Shown: positions 23,601 through 37,166 of the stretch, in pieces | How positions within the stretch are numbered: the stretch's first letter is position 1 | Layout of the letters: each line of letters starts with the position of its first letter | Source: Sipunculus nudus | Lineage: Eukaryota > Annelida > Sipuncula > Golfingiida > Sipunculidae | Assembly: GCA_026874595.1 (NCBI GenBank) | Contig: CM049315.1 | Location: forward strand, 11,098,664-11,162,663 | Direction of reading: 5' to 3' | Length of the DNA: 64,000 nt | Program-made: the position numbers and the translations under genes | The notes under the pieces: generated by a model | The model's database searches: none | The model's input: the letters and a program-made list of their open reading frames with translations, nothing else | What the model was told of the DNA's origin: nothing

Positions 23601-26169
23601 TCTCATTTCAGCTAGTAGGTAACAGCTGGCGCTGTCTACCGGCAAGTTGTCACTTTTCAAATCTGAATGCTGGCAGCGAATTTGAAAAAAACATGAGATC
23701 TACTAGCAATATATTCACATTTAGAGGCAAATTCTTGATCTGAATCATTGGCTGAAAACTGATAAATAAAATAATTGTCGATGCATACCGACGTGGAATG
23801 TCTAGAACATACCTACGTTGGAGCACGTCCAAACTGGCATCATCTAAAATGGCATATTGCCAAACTATTGTGTCAGCTAGAATAGCGTCAGACACACCTC
23901 GATAGGTTATTCCTAACGAATAAATTAAAAAAAAATATCGATTTTTCCTTCATCAGTTATCACGGATATAGACCATTATGTACATTAATTATATAGTTTA
24001 CGTGCAACAAATTTATATCGTTAGCATATTTTCCCTAATATTTATTCAAATCTAGAATATTTTGCACTGAAGTTTTATACTTCATGCAAAGAGAACCATT
24101 TTTTTTTACTATTTTTGTTATTCCTTACTTCACATGAATCGTATAAAAATCTAAATTATTCTCTGTTAAACCTGGGAACATTCTGCAACTATACCCTCCA
24201 AGTATTTTTAATTTATTTTATAAAACACAGCTGCAGCATTTTTTATATCGTTACTTCCGGTCATGTGTCGGTATACATGATTATTCCGGATACAAGACTA
24301 TCGATGAGGGATTAGGGAAATAAGGATTAGTAATATATGATTTAATAACTTACTTGGTACATGCTGAGGACATGATGGATTTGGTCTTACGGGATTTGAT
24401 GCTACTGAATATCAGGAGTGCTCCAACTCGGGATTCGTCACCATTTCCTCTCAGCCAGAGAAAAAATTAATGATTTAAAAATGTCCATTTAAAATTGATC
24501 ACTGGACCATAATCATCAATCTTCCATACAGTCTGTTTCACGAGGTGACTATATCTCTCCTTCTCTTTGTGCTATAAACTTATATCCTGTTTATGAATTC
24601 TCCCAATGGAGCTAATCCATTTAAAGAATGGAAAAATCTTAACGTCTTCGTCGAAGTAAAAGGCACGAGCCGCAATATATGTTCGCACCCAAAGTTTTTG
24701 TTACCATGTACATGTACATATGTTTTGGGTTGTTTCTCTGCAGATCATTAGTCCCTGCAAATTAAAATCATCTCAGAATAACACTTATTCGTGAAACTGA
24801 ATTCGGACACGATTTACGCATGAAAGCATTTCAACGTCAAATTTTCCCCTTGCATCTGTCTTCTGTCATGAAGTGAATCTTTGAGCATTCCTTGATATAT
24901 TTATATTTATTTTTCTTCAAATCCCTGTATCAAAATTTTTTTTGTATTTGTTCATATATACGCCTGCCTGATGCAAGAAGCGTCCATTGCCATGATGTAG
25001 CAGTCCCGCCTGTAGAAGCTCAAACGTATAGTTGATTGGCAGGAGTTAACGTAAGGAACGTAAAGTTGTGACTGATCACGTGACGGCTTAATTTTAACTT
25101 CGTAGAATAAAATTATATAGGTAATCCATTGCAAACGTGCTATTCTGGACAGAAAGCCCCATCAATTAATACAGCCCGCGTGTATCAAGCGGGTTGGTAT
25201 CGTCCTGCCGATTTATCGGTCATAGGAATGAAGATAAACTACACAGTTATCAAAGCCATTGTTCAATTCACCGTCAAAATAGACCCTGGCACCACTAGTC
25301 AATTCCGACGTCATCACGTGTTAACAGCTGTATTATAGGAGATTGATTAGCGAAGAGCTGTTTTTGAATTAATAAATGTTTTTTCCTCAAAAGGGCTGTA
25401 GTCCTCAATATTCCTTTTACATTTTTGTTGCCTTTTTTTAACTTCTGATTGCATGTGGCACCATCATTAAAAGAACTTAATAAGACTAGTAGTAAATTAT
25501 AAATGACACACCGTATGTTATTATTATGACAATGATATACTATTTGGCTTTGTAAGATACAATAAAAAGTGTTCCTCTGCTGGACCTTTACTTAATTGAA
25601 TACATAAATCATGTTACCATGGAAATGATACCATTCATGTTATGTTGAGAACCTGTGTGTACATGTCCACCTGAATATTGCAGCAAACTTACTTGCAGTC
25701 TGTAATCATTCATAATCGTTGGCTTTAAACCTGTGTCAGTCGACTGAACAAAGCTCTGTTCTGACAATACCAGCTTTTGTACCGAAATTTAAGCTAACAC
25801 CAATTCAAATTAAAACACCGGTAAACAGATGTGCCTTTATACCTTTAGCACTGCCAAGTCAAAATATAAATACATCGTAGGAGCTAAAATAATTGCAGGT
25901 TGAGAACATATGGTGACCATCGGAGTGTATTATTTTCAATAAAGGCCTAACCAGCAAGAGTTCTTATCATGCTAGTCCTTATTTTATAACAGCAAGTATC
26001 ACTTTGGCATGCTGAGAAGACAAACTAGAATATCAGCAGAAGCTGACAAAAGCCCTCAGCCAAAAGAACAGTGTTGATAGGCGGTAACAGTAACAAGTAC
26101 GAAATATCTGTTCTCACATTGATGTATATCTGTACATGTCTCAGTTATAAATTTAAACTGGAGAGGTAT

Positions 26170-26760
26170 GTACCATGTTTCATTACAATCCACAAAATGC
26201 TTCCTGAGAAATAAGTTCCTAAACTTGTATTACTCTATTCTAAGCTATGTGACCTTGAAATGTAGGTCAAGGTCACCCATCCTTGAACATTACCAAGATT
26301 TTGTAAATATGCATCAGCACTGAAGAAATGAAGTTAATGTGTTGAATTCCTTTAAGAGATATCCCGCTCACAAGGTCAAAGTGGAAAAATCCGAGAAAAA
26401 TTCATAAAAAATCAGAAATTGTAGGTGGCGCCATCTAACTTGTGCAGCAGGTTCAGACCATCAGTCTTAATGATCACAGTAAGTTTTGTGAAAATCCACT
26501 CAATACTTCCTGAGAAATAAGCTTCTAAGTGAAGTTTTTTATATTCTGCTCAAAAACGTAGATAAGTAGGCCAAGGTCACCCATCTTCAAACTTGACCGA
26601 GTTTTGTCGAGACACATCTTCACCGAAGAAATAAAATTCCTACGGTGAATCCTTTTAGAGATATCCCGCTCACACGTTTAAAGTTAACGGACGCCGGACG
26701 GACGGACGGACAGCTTGGGTGACGACGATAGCCCATCAGCCTAAGGGCTGAGGGCTAAAA
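26170..26760. repeat. Dispersed repeat with internal duplication and (GGAC)n
   Basis: Two related units about 307 bp apart share CTTCCTGAGAAATAAG (26200 and 26507), AAGGTCACCCATC and AGAGATATCCCGCTCACA. The second unit leads into ACGGACGCCGGACGGACGGA and GACGATAGCCCATCAGCC. This combination is familiar from interspersed repeats in mollusc genomes. No frame is open across it. Confidence 0.6.
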
Positions 26761-26811
26761 ATGATACCTCGAGAAGGAAAAGGTCAAAGATGTTCCTTTG
26801 GGCATCTTTTA

Positions 26812-26955
26812 AAAGGTGGGGTTAATCCCAGAAAGACATGAAAATGAGGGCCTCGGGTCCGGAGAAGGGTTGGGTCAAGGCCACAAAAAACATTGTCGTC
26901 ACAGGTGGAGGGGTCCAGGGGTGCCGCCCCCACCCCCGGATCCGCTTCTACACCG
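26812..26955. mobile_element. Inverted, eroded copy of the G/C-tract transposon
   Basis: The end CCCCCGGATCCGC near 26934-26946 and the preceding GGGGTCCAGGGG match the left half of the family in reverse orientation. The other end is degraded around GGGCCTCGGGTCC. No target duplication is visible. Confidence 0.5.
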
Positions 26956-29141
26956 TCATCGGGTGGAAACGACTGAAAGAAAAAAAAATAGGAGACTACG
27001 ATCGAAACATGGTAGGAATTAATCCGCTCAAAAGAAATAGGCAATAGAAGTATAGAAAGGTGACGTCTAAATATTTAATTCCCAGTTATCACGAACATAG
27101 CAAGAACAAGAAACGAACAAGAAACGTGGAAATATTAACGAAGCATTCACTTTGTCTCGGTAGTGTCCCAGAATATCCTGCGCAGACAGTATAATCTTAT
27201 GTGCTATGCATACAATACAATAAGTGAAAGAGGTTAAGATCAGTATGCCTACCATGGATCACATTTAACAAAACTCTAACAATGATATTAACATAAAGAT
27301 AAATAACAGCCATTCTTAACAAGATGTCTGAAATCGGAGGACAAGGAAGGTATAATGAACCAATCTTTTACTTTATTATAACGAAATTGTGCCCATAAGC
27401 CATTATTTAAATTGTCCATATTCCAGATATAACACAAACAGGGGCACAAGACAGACATGGGGTAATAGTAATAGTTACATTAATAGACTATTACAGATTT
27501 TTCTTCTGTTAACGTAAGAGTAATAGTAAAAGACCCAGAATAAGAGCTGTAATAATATAATAGCAAAAGATATCAAAGTAATAAAGTAATACATATTTAT
27601 ACTTTCTATTATTTAAATTCCCATTTCCTACTTGGTCATTCAAAATTTTAGCAAATAATGCTGAACTGAATTTTTCTGGTCCAGTGTCTGTCTGGGATGT
27701 TGCCTATAGTTAGAGCAAGCATGGACCAGCTATTTTAAAGGGGGTGACTATTGATGGTTATGGCACAAGAGTAATGGACAGAGCAGGTTTGAGCCAACAA
27801 GCTACCTAGCTCTATTTGGCTCTTGACGAATAAAACATAAGTAAACAAAGGCAAAGTTATATCTTAAATCATAATTAATGTGTTTAAATACTAAAATAAA
27901 TCTATCTTCCTCTTTTTTTTTTTTTTTTTGATTCCTTAAGCTTAATTTTCCTATTCTGGTATTAGAATCAAGCATTTTTATTACGGAGAAGACTTCTACA
28001 AAAACACGCTTACTTTTGAAGGACTTCTAATTTTCATATAAATTTCATTCCATTTCACAATCTTTACTGAGATAACATTGTGCTATCTACTCACTTTTAA
28101 AGATAAATTCATATTTATGTATCTCGCAGCAGCTTTGTCGCTACAGGTTTTCCAAAGGAGACCTTCACTACCGTTCAGGCAATAAGAAAGATAATACTCT
28201 ATCCTAGAAATCAATACACGACTAACTGAATGTCACAACCGAAGCAAGCACATAACATGATAGCAAGGACGGATATCCCGCTTCCGCGGCACGTGTCACA
28301 TACAAGGGTATCGTTTTTATATGTTTACCTCTGATAATGGTTTAATTTAACAGCTGCATTTTGATTGGCTGCTTGCGCTGTAACAGGAACACACAAAATA
28401 CGGACGAATAAAAGCAAAAGCAATTAAAAGTAAAAGCATTTAAAATGTAGAATTATAACAATGAACATACACTGCGGTTTTACAGCCTTTTCCGCTTACG
28501 GAGGCTAAGGAGGGTATTTTTTTTATCAACATACCGAAATTTATACAGATTTATTTAATACATTGTGAATTATTGCGTTGGGGGTAGAACCTATTTCCTT
28601 TATTTTTATGTGTGCGAGCATATAACATGGATTGAAACTCTTTTTCATTATCGACAGAAAATATAATTCATCTGCAAATCCTTTAAACATTAATCTTTTA
28701 TTTTCAGGTAACATGATATATACAGTATTATTTATATTAACCATCATACTAATAAATCACGTATATTTGAGAAACCTATATGTCTATCCAGCTGAGCTGA
28801 CGTGGCGTCTAACTGAGAAAGGTTTAATTTTCGCGAGAATATCATTTAGCGAGTATCACGAATTTGAAATCGTCCTGGGTATTTAGCCAACCATAGTAAC
28901 CAGTGATTGACAGAACGTCAAACAGCATCACCGTCACAAAAGGATATGCTTTTTTTCAAATAGGGTGTGTGTAGATTTCTGTCCATTGTACCAAACCTTA
29001 CCCAAAAGCTGTGCACAGAAATACACACAGGCTAAACGATAAGTCAGCAAAATTTACGAACACAAACGCCAATGAAAATTGATGCTTGAAATTTCAATGA
29101 ACAAAAAGAATTATAAGCGGCTGTATTTAAGTATAAACAAC

Positions 29142-29240
29142 ATACCGGTAACCTTGTTTCCCGATTTGTCGCCCCGGTAAAAGACTTCCACTTGTTCTAC
29201 TCCGCGCAAACAGAGAATGCGGCTTCTGATTGGCTGTTGT
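29142..29240 (-). promoter_or_regulatory. Possible promoter and non-coding first exon with CCAAT box
   Basis: On the minus strand AGCCAATCAG (about 29226-29235) is followed by a GC-rich stretch (ggcgacaaatcgggaaacaa) and a plausible donor ACCG|GTATGT near 29148. This is the layout of a short 5'UTR exon behind a CCAAT promoter. An 81-codon frame also crosses it, but its peptide is not recognised. Confidence 0.2.
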
Positions 29241-30129
29241 AGCAAAGGAGCCTAAATTAAGACATCCTTGAGACGGGGATTTGACGAACGTACAGCGTTT
29301 GTTACTCATCCTTACTGGTGTGCAGGGTATTGTTATTCGTTTTATCCTCAAAAGAACACCGTGACAAATCACGTTTCATAATCAGTAATACACATTAGGA
29401 AATGTATACTTGTTCAGTTTTTGTAGTTAATTTTCATACGATATTTCTTTTTTATACAGCTTATATTTTAGAGATCTGTACCGTACGTCCGTTTGTACTT
29501 ATCAAACATCAACTGTTGTATCATATTTTTCCCATAACCTGGCTACTTTCAACCTGACGTTACAATGAAGTGGAGCATTTATGTAGTACTGTAATTAGAT
29601 GTCAGATGACGTAATTAAAATCCTCACACTGCAGAAACGTCCTTGATATTTGGCGAATGTTGTTGTCAAATTCACCTCAAATAACCTATAAATGATGATG
29701 TCACCAATTGGACTAGAACGAGTCACCAAAGGTCACGTGACCAGGACATTTTTCAAAAGCTTTATCCAGCAGATATATCAAAGTCCATTGCTTGTATTTC
29801 GACAGCCTTGTAGCACTGAGCAGATACCCAGCATGGAATTATAACCATGGCTGCACGCCGGGGCATGTAAACCACATCGTCGACACCTTGGCATGTGTAT
29901 ATGCTTTCCCTGTGACATTAAACGCCTACACAAATAAGTCTTCGTATAATTTGCACCGGCAACAAACAATACCAGAATTGATTTCTCAACCCGTAAGGTG
30001 GTACTTGTAGTCATGGCAACACAAAAATCGTTACTATTTGTAAAGATTAGAATACAAGTTCGGCTGCTAGGACTGGGCCTAATTCCTCACTGTCAGAGAT
30101 AAAAGCTAATATGAATTTACCTTTAATAT

Positions 30130-30375
30130 TCAAATTTCTCGTCTAAGCAACCATGCGGCATATCCTGCTTGATGTCCTGCCCCAACAGCATCAAATAATA
30201 CATTGTGGCTTCCCTTTTCATGATCCTTTAATTTCTTAATCAAAGGGATATTGGATACAACAAAATCGGGGATGTATTGTTGTGAAAATTGACCTTTTAA
30301 AGGACTCATTGTTAAGACCTTTGATATCCCCAGTAGTGACGGCCGACAGGAAAAACGTGATCTCGTATTCGCCAT
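30130..30375 (-). CDS. Small open reading frame, possible nested gene (81 aa)
   Basis: The ATG lies in the strong context AAACATGG, with 81 codons and a TGA stop. The peptide starts MANTRSRFSCRPSLLGISKV, has a central YIPDFVVSNIPLIKKLKD segment and ends GAGHQAGYAAWLLRREI. It has a basic, serine-rich N-terminus that could be a mitochondrial presequence and no clear membrane helix. Composition is protein-like and unlike translations of the surrounding AT-rich DNA. On the same strand a possible upstream 5'UTR exon ends at GATCAG|GTAAAG about 33 bases before the ATG. A GTAAAT follows 11 bases after the stop. The function is not recognised. A retained exon or chance frame remains possible. Confidence 0.35.
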   Translation of the reverse strand: MANTRSRFSCRPSLLGISKVLTMSPLKGQFSQQYIPDFVVSNIPLIKKLKDHEKGSHNVLFDAVGAGHQAGYAAWLLRREI

Positions 30376-30477
30376 GTTTCTTTGATCTCTAATTGGGGTC
30401 TTTACCTGATCGAACTAGCTGAGCCGTTGTCTCTCCCTCCATTAGATATCGCCATCATTTAGGACGACTCCTCATAC

Positions 30478-30494
30478 ATATATATATATATATA
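30478..30494. repeat. Short (AT)n
   Basis: Short AT array about 100 bp upstream of the small ORF at 30130-30375. Confidence 0.85.
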
Positions 30495-31267
30495 CAGTCA
30501 AGCCCGCTTATTGTCATGTCAGTGGTGCATGCATAAATTATGATAAATTATTTTACAAGATAATTATTTCCCCGACTATTGCGACTTATTTTCCGGATAT
30601 CTTCTTAATGACTCAAATTTCCATGTTCGTCGTTATGATAGGACTGTTTGGGAGCGGGCATCGTCATGCCAATGTCAACTTTCTAAGTTTCGCCGCGATT
30701 GAGGTTTTGGACCGTGTATCTCCTCGAGTGCTCACAATCCCTCCAGGTTTTCGTGGAGCCTTAAAGGGGATTTCAAGTCGTAAGCAACGTTAGCTCGTGC
30801 TTCATATCATCTCGGCGAAACGTCACCGAGGTGTGAACCACGGCCTTGCAAAGGCCTTGAGTTCAATATGGATGACGTGATCGCAAACATCGGCATTGTT
30901 AACGTACGAAGAAACGCAATGGTCTGGATTACTGGATTACAGTGGTATCTTAGGACGTTAATTAGCTAAGTGACCTGCATGCATCACTGCACCTGCCTGC
31001 CGCACACAGGCGGGAGATGTGATCGTTTGATATGCCTGACAGATTTCGGATGTTGTTCGCCATGTCAGCGTCTGATGTGATATTAACTGCGATCTGGTAT
31101 CACTGCCACGGGTTCCAAGCATGACAATAAACGGGATTATGACAATATTCCATGATATTAAGCGGTCAGATTAACCATTGTTTATACAGAAAATGATTTG
31201 GGATTTCAGAATTATGTGACTATAAACGGGATTTTCTATTAACCGATATGACACAAAGTGGGCTCGA

Positions 31268-31272
<5 letters not shown>

Positions 31273-31332
<60 letters not shown>
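31273..31332. repeat. (AT)n microsatellite
   Basis: Pure AT array of about 60 bp. Confidence 0.95.
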
Positions 31333-31338
<6 letters not shown>

Positions 31339-31564
31339 CCAAACGAATGACACTAAAATGTTTCACATTTTTTTCTACAATGCGCGAATGAAATTACTAA
31401 AAGAAAAACATTGCGAACACCCCCTAAAAAGCTGGAAATAAATAATAATGTAGAAAAAAACACTTCAACTCATATTAGCTTTTCCCTTCTGCTACAAAGG
31501 CATACCTATATTAACATTATTGAAACGATAATTCTTGACCTAAGCTCAGATGATTCAAAGCAGG

Positions 31565-31735
31565 GTTGGGGTAATCGTAATCAGTAATCTTAATCGATTA
31601 AAATCGATTACATTTTAAAATGTAATTGTAATTGTAATCGATTACATTTAGTTTCATAGCATAGTAATTGTAATTGTAATCAATTACATGGAAAAAGTAA
31701 TCGTAATCATAGATTACACTTATTACTTTTCACTA
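31565..31735. repeat. GTAATC-rich repeat
   Basis: The motif GTAATCGTAATC / TTGTAATTGTAATCGATTAC is repeated with variation between a GGGTTGGGGTAATCG start and a TTACTTTTCACT end. This is the low-complexity end of a MITE-type element. Boundaries are approximate. Confidence 0.4.
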
Positions 31736-32751
31736 TATCTCTTTAAAATGGTTGTGTTTATTTATATCACTTAAAACTAAAAGTAGATAATTAAATTTAA
31801 TTTCTATCATGTTTAGAATGGTCATCATAACTTTATCAAAGACCATTGCTTAGTGCTTACATTTGTACAACATAATGTCCAATGGTGACTTCAAAACACG
31901 AACCTGTCTAAATAATCAGAGAACTTTTCACCAAAGCATGCATTACTATGACACATATCTTACAAGTCAATGCCTCTGTGTTGCCCGTTTCAAAGACTAA
32001 TGAGATTAGCTGTTTTCCATTTTCGACTGGTCAGCTGTCTGGTACAGTTGTATCGACTGATCGATTAATCGACTTCACCTTCGGAAACATACGTCAACAT
32101 GATCAAACGGTACAGTCATCGATACTTCTCTGTCTACGCCAAACGTTTTTATGGTCAATGCCACAACCTACTGTATACGTCATGGATAAGATCCGAAAAT
32201 AAACGAGTAAACATTGTAAGGTCAGGTATAAGTTAACCCATGGTCAGCAGTATGAAACCCCACATTAATAGTCCATCTGAATTATTCGTAAAGGGTTAGC
32301 ATCATTACCACGGTTGACAGTATAAAGCAGGGCCTAATAATTTTGAGTATGAGTAAGTAGGGAAATTTTACCACATGATATTGTTCTACCCTGTGGAATG
32401 GACAAACACATTTAGTTTATTTAAATTCGAAATGCGCCGCATGTAAATGTTATAGCTGTAAAGTTTGTAGTCTTGAGGAGCCAACAAAAATAAATGATAA
32501 CAGCTATATCGGAAACCCATTGTTCTGAGTTAGATGTAAATCCTTTCCTCACAGATACATTCAGATTGTTGCATTTCTCAACACGACCTCATTATGTATA
32601 GCGCCATCTTGTGTTCGTATCTGAAACAAGTTATACCTCACCCGGAAAGGTATTGTTTTCTCCCTTTTGTTTTCTTGTTTGGTCGAAGGTTAGAGAATAC
32701 CCTAGAAACAAACCTTAATCTGGATCACCTTGATATACTTTAATCCAGGGC

Positions 32752-32953
32752 GATCCCCTATGTGGCCACAACTAGGATATGCACGTTTGTGTTCTTGAAT
32801 CGCGTGGATGATGCTAAGTGTGTCCTTAGGGGTTTATTTTTCAAAATTTACCACGATCCCCTCTGTGGCCACGACTAGGATATGCACGTTTATTTTCTTG
32901 AACTGTCGGGGATGATGTAGTGTCCTTAGGGGTTTATTATTCAACATTTTACG
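32752..32953. repeat. Two-copy tandem repeat, 103-bp period
   Basis: Copies begin at 32752 and 32855. They share GTGGCCAC, ACTAGGATATGCACGTTT, GATGATG and GTCCTTAGGGGTTTATT, differing by scattered substitutions and a small indel. The second copy runs into C and A homopolymers at 32960-32985. Confidence 0.75.
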
Positions 32954-33083
32954 TACAATCCCCCCCCCCCCAAAAAAAAAAAAAATAACTAATATTTCAC
33001 AGGGACTTTCCTAGGACCATCTGTATAAACTACCTTTGTGTGTCAAGATGATGAACGTGAAAAGCCGTCTGTCACATTTAAAA

Positions 33084-33573
33084 CTAGAAATCTGCATTCC
33101 AAGCCTCCGCCATGCGGGGGCTCCCTATTGTCGGAAGCAGACAGCCGCTCACCTCAAAAAACGCTTTTCGAAGATTGAAATCACGGTGCACGGTTTATAC
33201 TTTGACATTGCCGGTGTTCTCAAGCGATATTGCAGATAACCATAGGATACCCTAACTCTGAAGTACTGGGAGCTCGATCGTAACCTGAACAGGTGGGCAG
33301 GTGACCTGCCTGACGCACGAGGCTGAACCCCGTTTCCATTCCCTTATTGGCCAAGATTCCCAGGTTTATTCGTCCATATGTGAGTATTTCTCAAGTCCTT
33401 CCTGGACTGAACACCAGCCGGACCTAATCAATTCTTCATTGGCCCATACCCGATCTGATGGAATTCCCTTCATGATAACATGAGTTATGTTGTAAACAAA
33501 CACACACAGAAACACACACACACACACAAACACGTACACAAACAGGAATGAACGCATACTCTCCTGGCGGAGA
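33084..33573 (+). repeat. Dispersed repeat family B, copy 2
   Basis: It starts CTAGAAATCTGCATTCCAAG, then CCTCCGCCATGCGGGGGC. The tail CATGAGTTATGTTGTAAAC runs into a (CA)-rich stretch and closes with CTCCTGGCGGAG. A 67-codon frame at 33036-33239 crosses it but is repeat-derived, not a gene. Confidence 0.5.
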
Positions 33574-36458
33574 CAGATACTTAACTGCATGTCTGCAAAG
33601 TGCAAAATGATAAGCGGGTAATTTGGTAATAAATGGAATACCTGGTTGATGGATTTTGTACGTATTATTATATTATTATTATAAGTTATTACATGGAGAA
33701 AAAGGTACAACATGTCCTTCAAGTACTCTAGCTGTTCGCTGACTTGTCACTTCATATTTTAATCAAACACACGAACGTCTAAATTTGTATATGTTTTCTT
33801 TTTTCTTGAGAAGCAATGATTAATATAAAATTTCACTGATGCAGCGCCATCTCATGGATAAGCGGGATACTAAATAAGCTTATCGGACAGGGAATTAATT
33901 ACCCGCAATCAACACAAGCAAAACATCGTGAAATTCCTTTTTATACTATGTCTACATGGTTACGCCCCCTTATATCAACCAGTGTTTACATGTAAATGAC
34001 TATTGATAACGAGCGCCTGTGATGGCAACTACTGTGTACCCTCGTAATTCTGAACTCCTTCTATCCGTGCTTCCTATATCTGTACCTTGTATATCCATCC
34101 CTTGATAGTCTCGAAACCAAGGAACCAGTTATTCTCTCATGCAGTCGAAAGTAAGTGTGACATTAATTAGCAACTATTCTACTATGAAATCTTTGGAATG
34201 TTTTAAATTTGTGTGTTAGTATGCTTGTGTGCCTTGTCTAATCAGCACAGACGTGTGTTTAGGAGTTATAGTTTTATTAATATCTATTTATATTCCTCTA
34301 CGTCAAAGTTCTTACATAATTTGTCTCGTTTTACTAAGGCGAATCAGTCTAAATCCAAAAGGCTCTGTGAGTTAATGGTGGAAGAATACATGTCATACTA
34401 GTAAAAAGATATTTAGGGACTTCTACACATGCATATCACCCATTACCCTGCTCATATATATGTGGCCTCTTTTACTCATATATAACATTATTAATGTATA
34501 TAACTTTAAGTACATGAATAAAAATATTGGGTGGGAAATATGTAATCTTTTTCATGAAATTCTGAAACAATGACGTTCGAAGATGTCGGTTTAACAAAAC
34601 CTCGAATCATGACACCATATGTAAATTGTTACCCTTAAATTACCGCAGGACGTCGTGTTTTCGCGGTTACCAGATGGGCAGTCGGTCATGCCTGAGGTTC
34701 CTGCGGTAGACTGGTCGGCTGGGGGTGTATTGTACAAACACCACGTCAATACCCGGTAATCAAGTTCCGAAATGGTCTCCTACAACAAGGACTCGAGAGA
34801 CTCCGACATGTCAAGGAGGGATTTATGTGCGTAACAGGAGGGATTTATGTACGTTACATTGGGTTATGAGAGCACAGCACTTTACGTAAAGAGGAGCGTC
34901 ATGACATCGCAGATTTACACATAATTTATCTATTAATCCAAACATATATATCAACAGGATGGCTCATTCAGCACGTTCAGCGGATTTCCCACTAAAAACA
35001 TCCCAGAGGAACAGACATTTATACTTACATTTATTCTCTCATGAATATAAAGTATTTATAAAATAATCTAAAGATATATATTTAAAATACACGGATGGCT
35101 AAATATGAAACAAATTTAAAAATATAGAAACACTAAAGTGGACAAGTAAGACTATAACATTTTTGAGCCTTAATACATGGAAATTATAGATATTTTGCAT
35201 GAGCAACGCATCTTCAATTACTCGGAAGTTGATTTCAATGACGCGGACCTGCATGAAGAAATGTTGATTTAACCTATCCGTAAACAATGACAAGATCGCT
35301 AGTAGCCGTTTGCCGTGTATTGTATGGGTTACGTGCATGTATACATGTATTTGAGACTTTGTCGAAAAGCAGTGGTTGCGTCACCAGATAAACAATTAAA
35401 AAGTAAATGATTTATAAAACAGCGATACCTCATGTCCATGGTCATCCAATCTAACTGACTGATTAGTGATGTTGGGGAAGAATTTCAATCGAAGTATTTT
35501 TGTAACAATGCGAGTAGCATAATTTTGGAGCCACTGGATTTGTGATATGTGAGATTTTGAACTTCCTCCCAATAAACAGAAATAGAGTAGTTAATGTGGA
35601 TTTGAGTTGGAGAATGTCCAAACTATAGGAGTTTGTCAAGTACTGTAGAATAATCTGTTCAAAGTCTTTCTTTATGCTCATAAAGCACGCAGCGTTGATG
35701 ATATTTTTTTATCATGATTAGTAATATATCCATAGACTAGAGTGTGCAAAGTGACTGGAGTTTTATTAAGGTTGACATGGTGTTTTACGAAATTCTCTAC
35801 CATATTAGCGACGTGTCCAGCGACGGAAAGGAGACAATGAAAGTGAGGGTCACACTTGCTACCAGCACCCTTGTAAGTTTGGGTGATACGCGCAGCTTTC
35901 TATTCTTGAGGGACACTGACAATTGAAAGAGAAAGTTTAACAGATACCAAGACATGGAGAAACTACAGATTAAGCTATTTTGAGCAAAAATTCAGACATC
36001 CCTAACACATCAGCCTTTAAGGTTTCATCTAATTTCAGTAAACGAGATGGACATAAGGCGTAAAATGAGAAGAAAGTTTTTCTTTATATGTTTTCCTACC
36101 GACCTTAGGTTATCTTCAGTCGATATCTGATTTATTTGTTTTATTTTTTTCTGACTTTATATGCTTTAGTATTTTCCAGATTGTACTAAGTTTAGAGACG
36201 ATTGAACGAATTCGATCAAGATAACAAAGAGGGATTTTTCTTCGGAATTCCCGAGTGTATATGTATATAATATTCAAATACATTCTCACATTCATCATAC
36301 GTATCAGATATCATCATACGTATCACGTTTGCAAATTGTAATTTAATCTTACAATTCTTGCAGTTATGTAATTATATAATTAAACAATACCAATTATAAC
36401 AATACCAATTCAATATTTGGCGATATACCTTTCGAAATACATTATGCATATTTATTGA

Positions 36459-36462
<4 letters not shown>

Positions 36463-36528
<66 letters not shown>
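36463..36528. repeat. (AT)n microsatellite
   Basis: Pure AT array, followed by a short inverted repeat (TCCGATCGGGATT / AATCCCGATC) at about 36527-36562. Confidence 0.95.
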
Positions 36529-36529
<1 letters not shown>

Positions 36530-37065
36530 CGATCGGGATTCAATCCGGCCTAAATCCCGATCTTCAATTAATATCAAAGAGGATGACTTCCTGTCTAATC
36601 AGTTGATAAGTTTACCAATGCCCCTGATCAAGCTGGTATGCGTCCAAATTGCTCTTTTTAATTTATAAACTCAATATAAAATTGCTTACATTTGTAAACT
36701 GTTTTTGTTTATTATATATATAGAATTAAATAATACTGATTTGTACATACATGATGCATGTAGGTAATACAAGCCAGAAAAAGTTTATTCATAAAGTTTA
36801 ACATATTTTGAATTTTACAAAGGTTTAGATTAGCCGCAAAGTCAGTATTATTCTTTCATTCCATTGATACATTCAGGTCATGAATCAGTCATACTAATTA
36901 TTCACTTGTTCCACTAACTCTTATTTGTATTTTCCTTTATTTAAATCAAAATTATGTGGTAAAGGCACTGTTTAGTAATATGTCAACTCTAAGTCTGAAT
37001 CAGGATTTGGGCTGGACCAGATCTTGAACGGAAATTGAACCTGTCAGATCGGGATCTTGGCCTTG

Positions 37066-37072
37066 ACACACT

Positions 37073-37104
<32 letters not shown>

Positions 37105-37105
37105 A

Positions 37106-37163
<58 letters not shown>
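37066..37163. repeat. (CA)n-(AT)n compound microsatellite
   Basis: A CA run of about 34 bp is followed by a pure AT run of about 57 bp. It lies about 440 bp downstream of the candidate first exon at 37603. Confidence 0.95.

Positions 37164-37166
<3 letters not shown>

Larger units (their letters stand above)
17925..30129. other. Long gene-poor stretch
   Basis: Holds SINE copy 2, four AT arrays, the 23.2-kb tandem duplication, the 26.2-kb repeat and a transposon fragment. The stretch 22420-22680 is GC-rich, with a GGGGCGG box and TTTAAAA close together on the plus strand, but no convincing exon follows. No gene is recognised in 18962-22068 or 23600-26170. Confidence 0.5.

Noticed and set aside
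23650-23895. Minus-strand frame with SDAILADTIVWQYAILDDASL and a GTATGT donor
   Set aside because: It looks exon-like, but the acceptor is weak (AT-run then GTTAG), the phase fits none of the neighbouring candidates, and the family is unknown.
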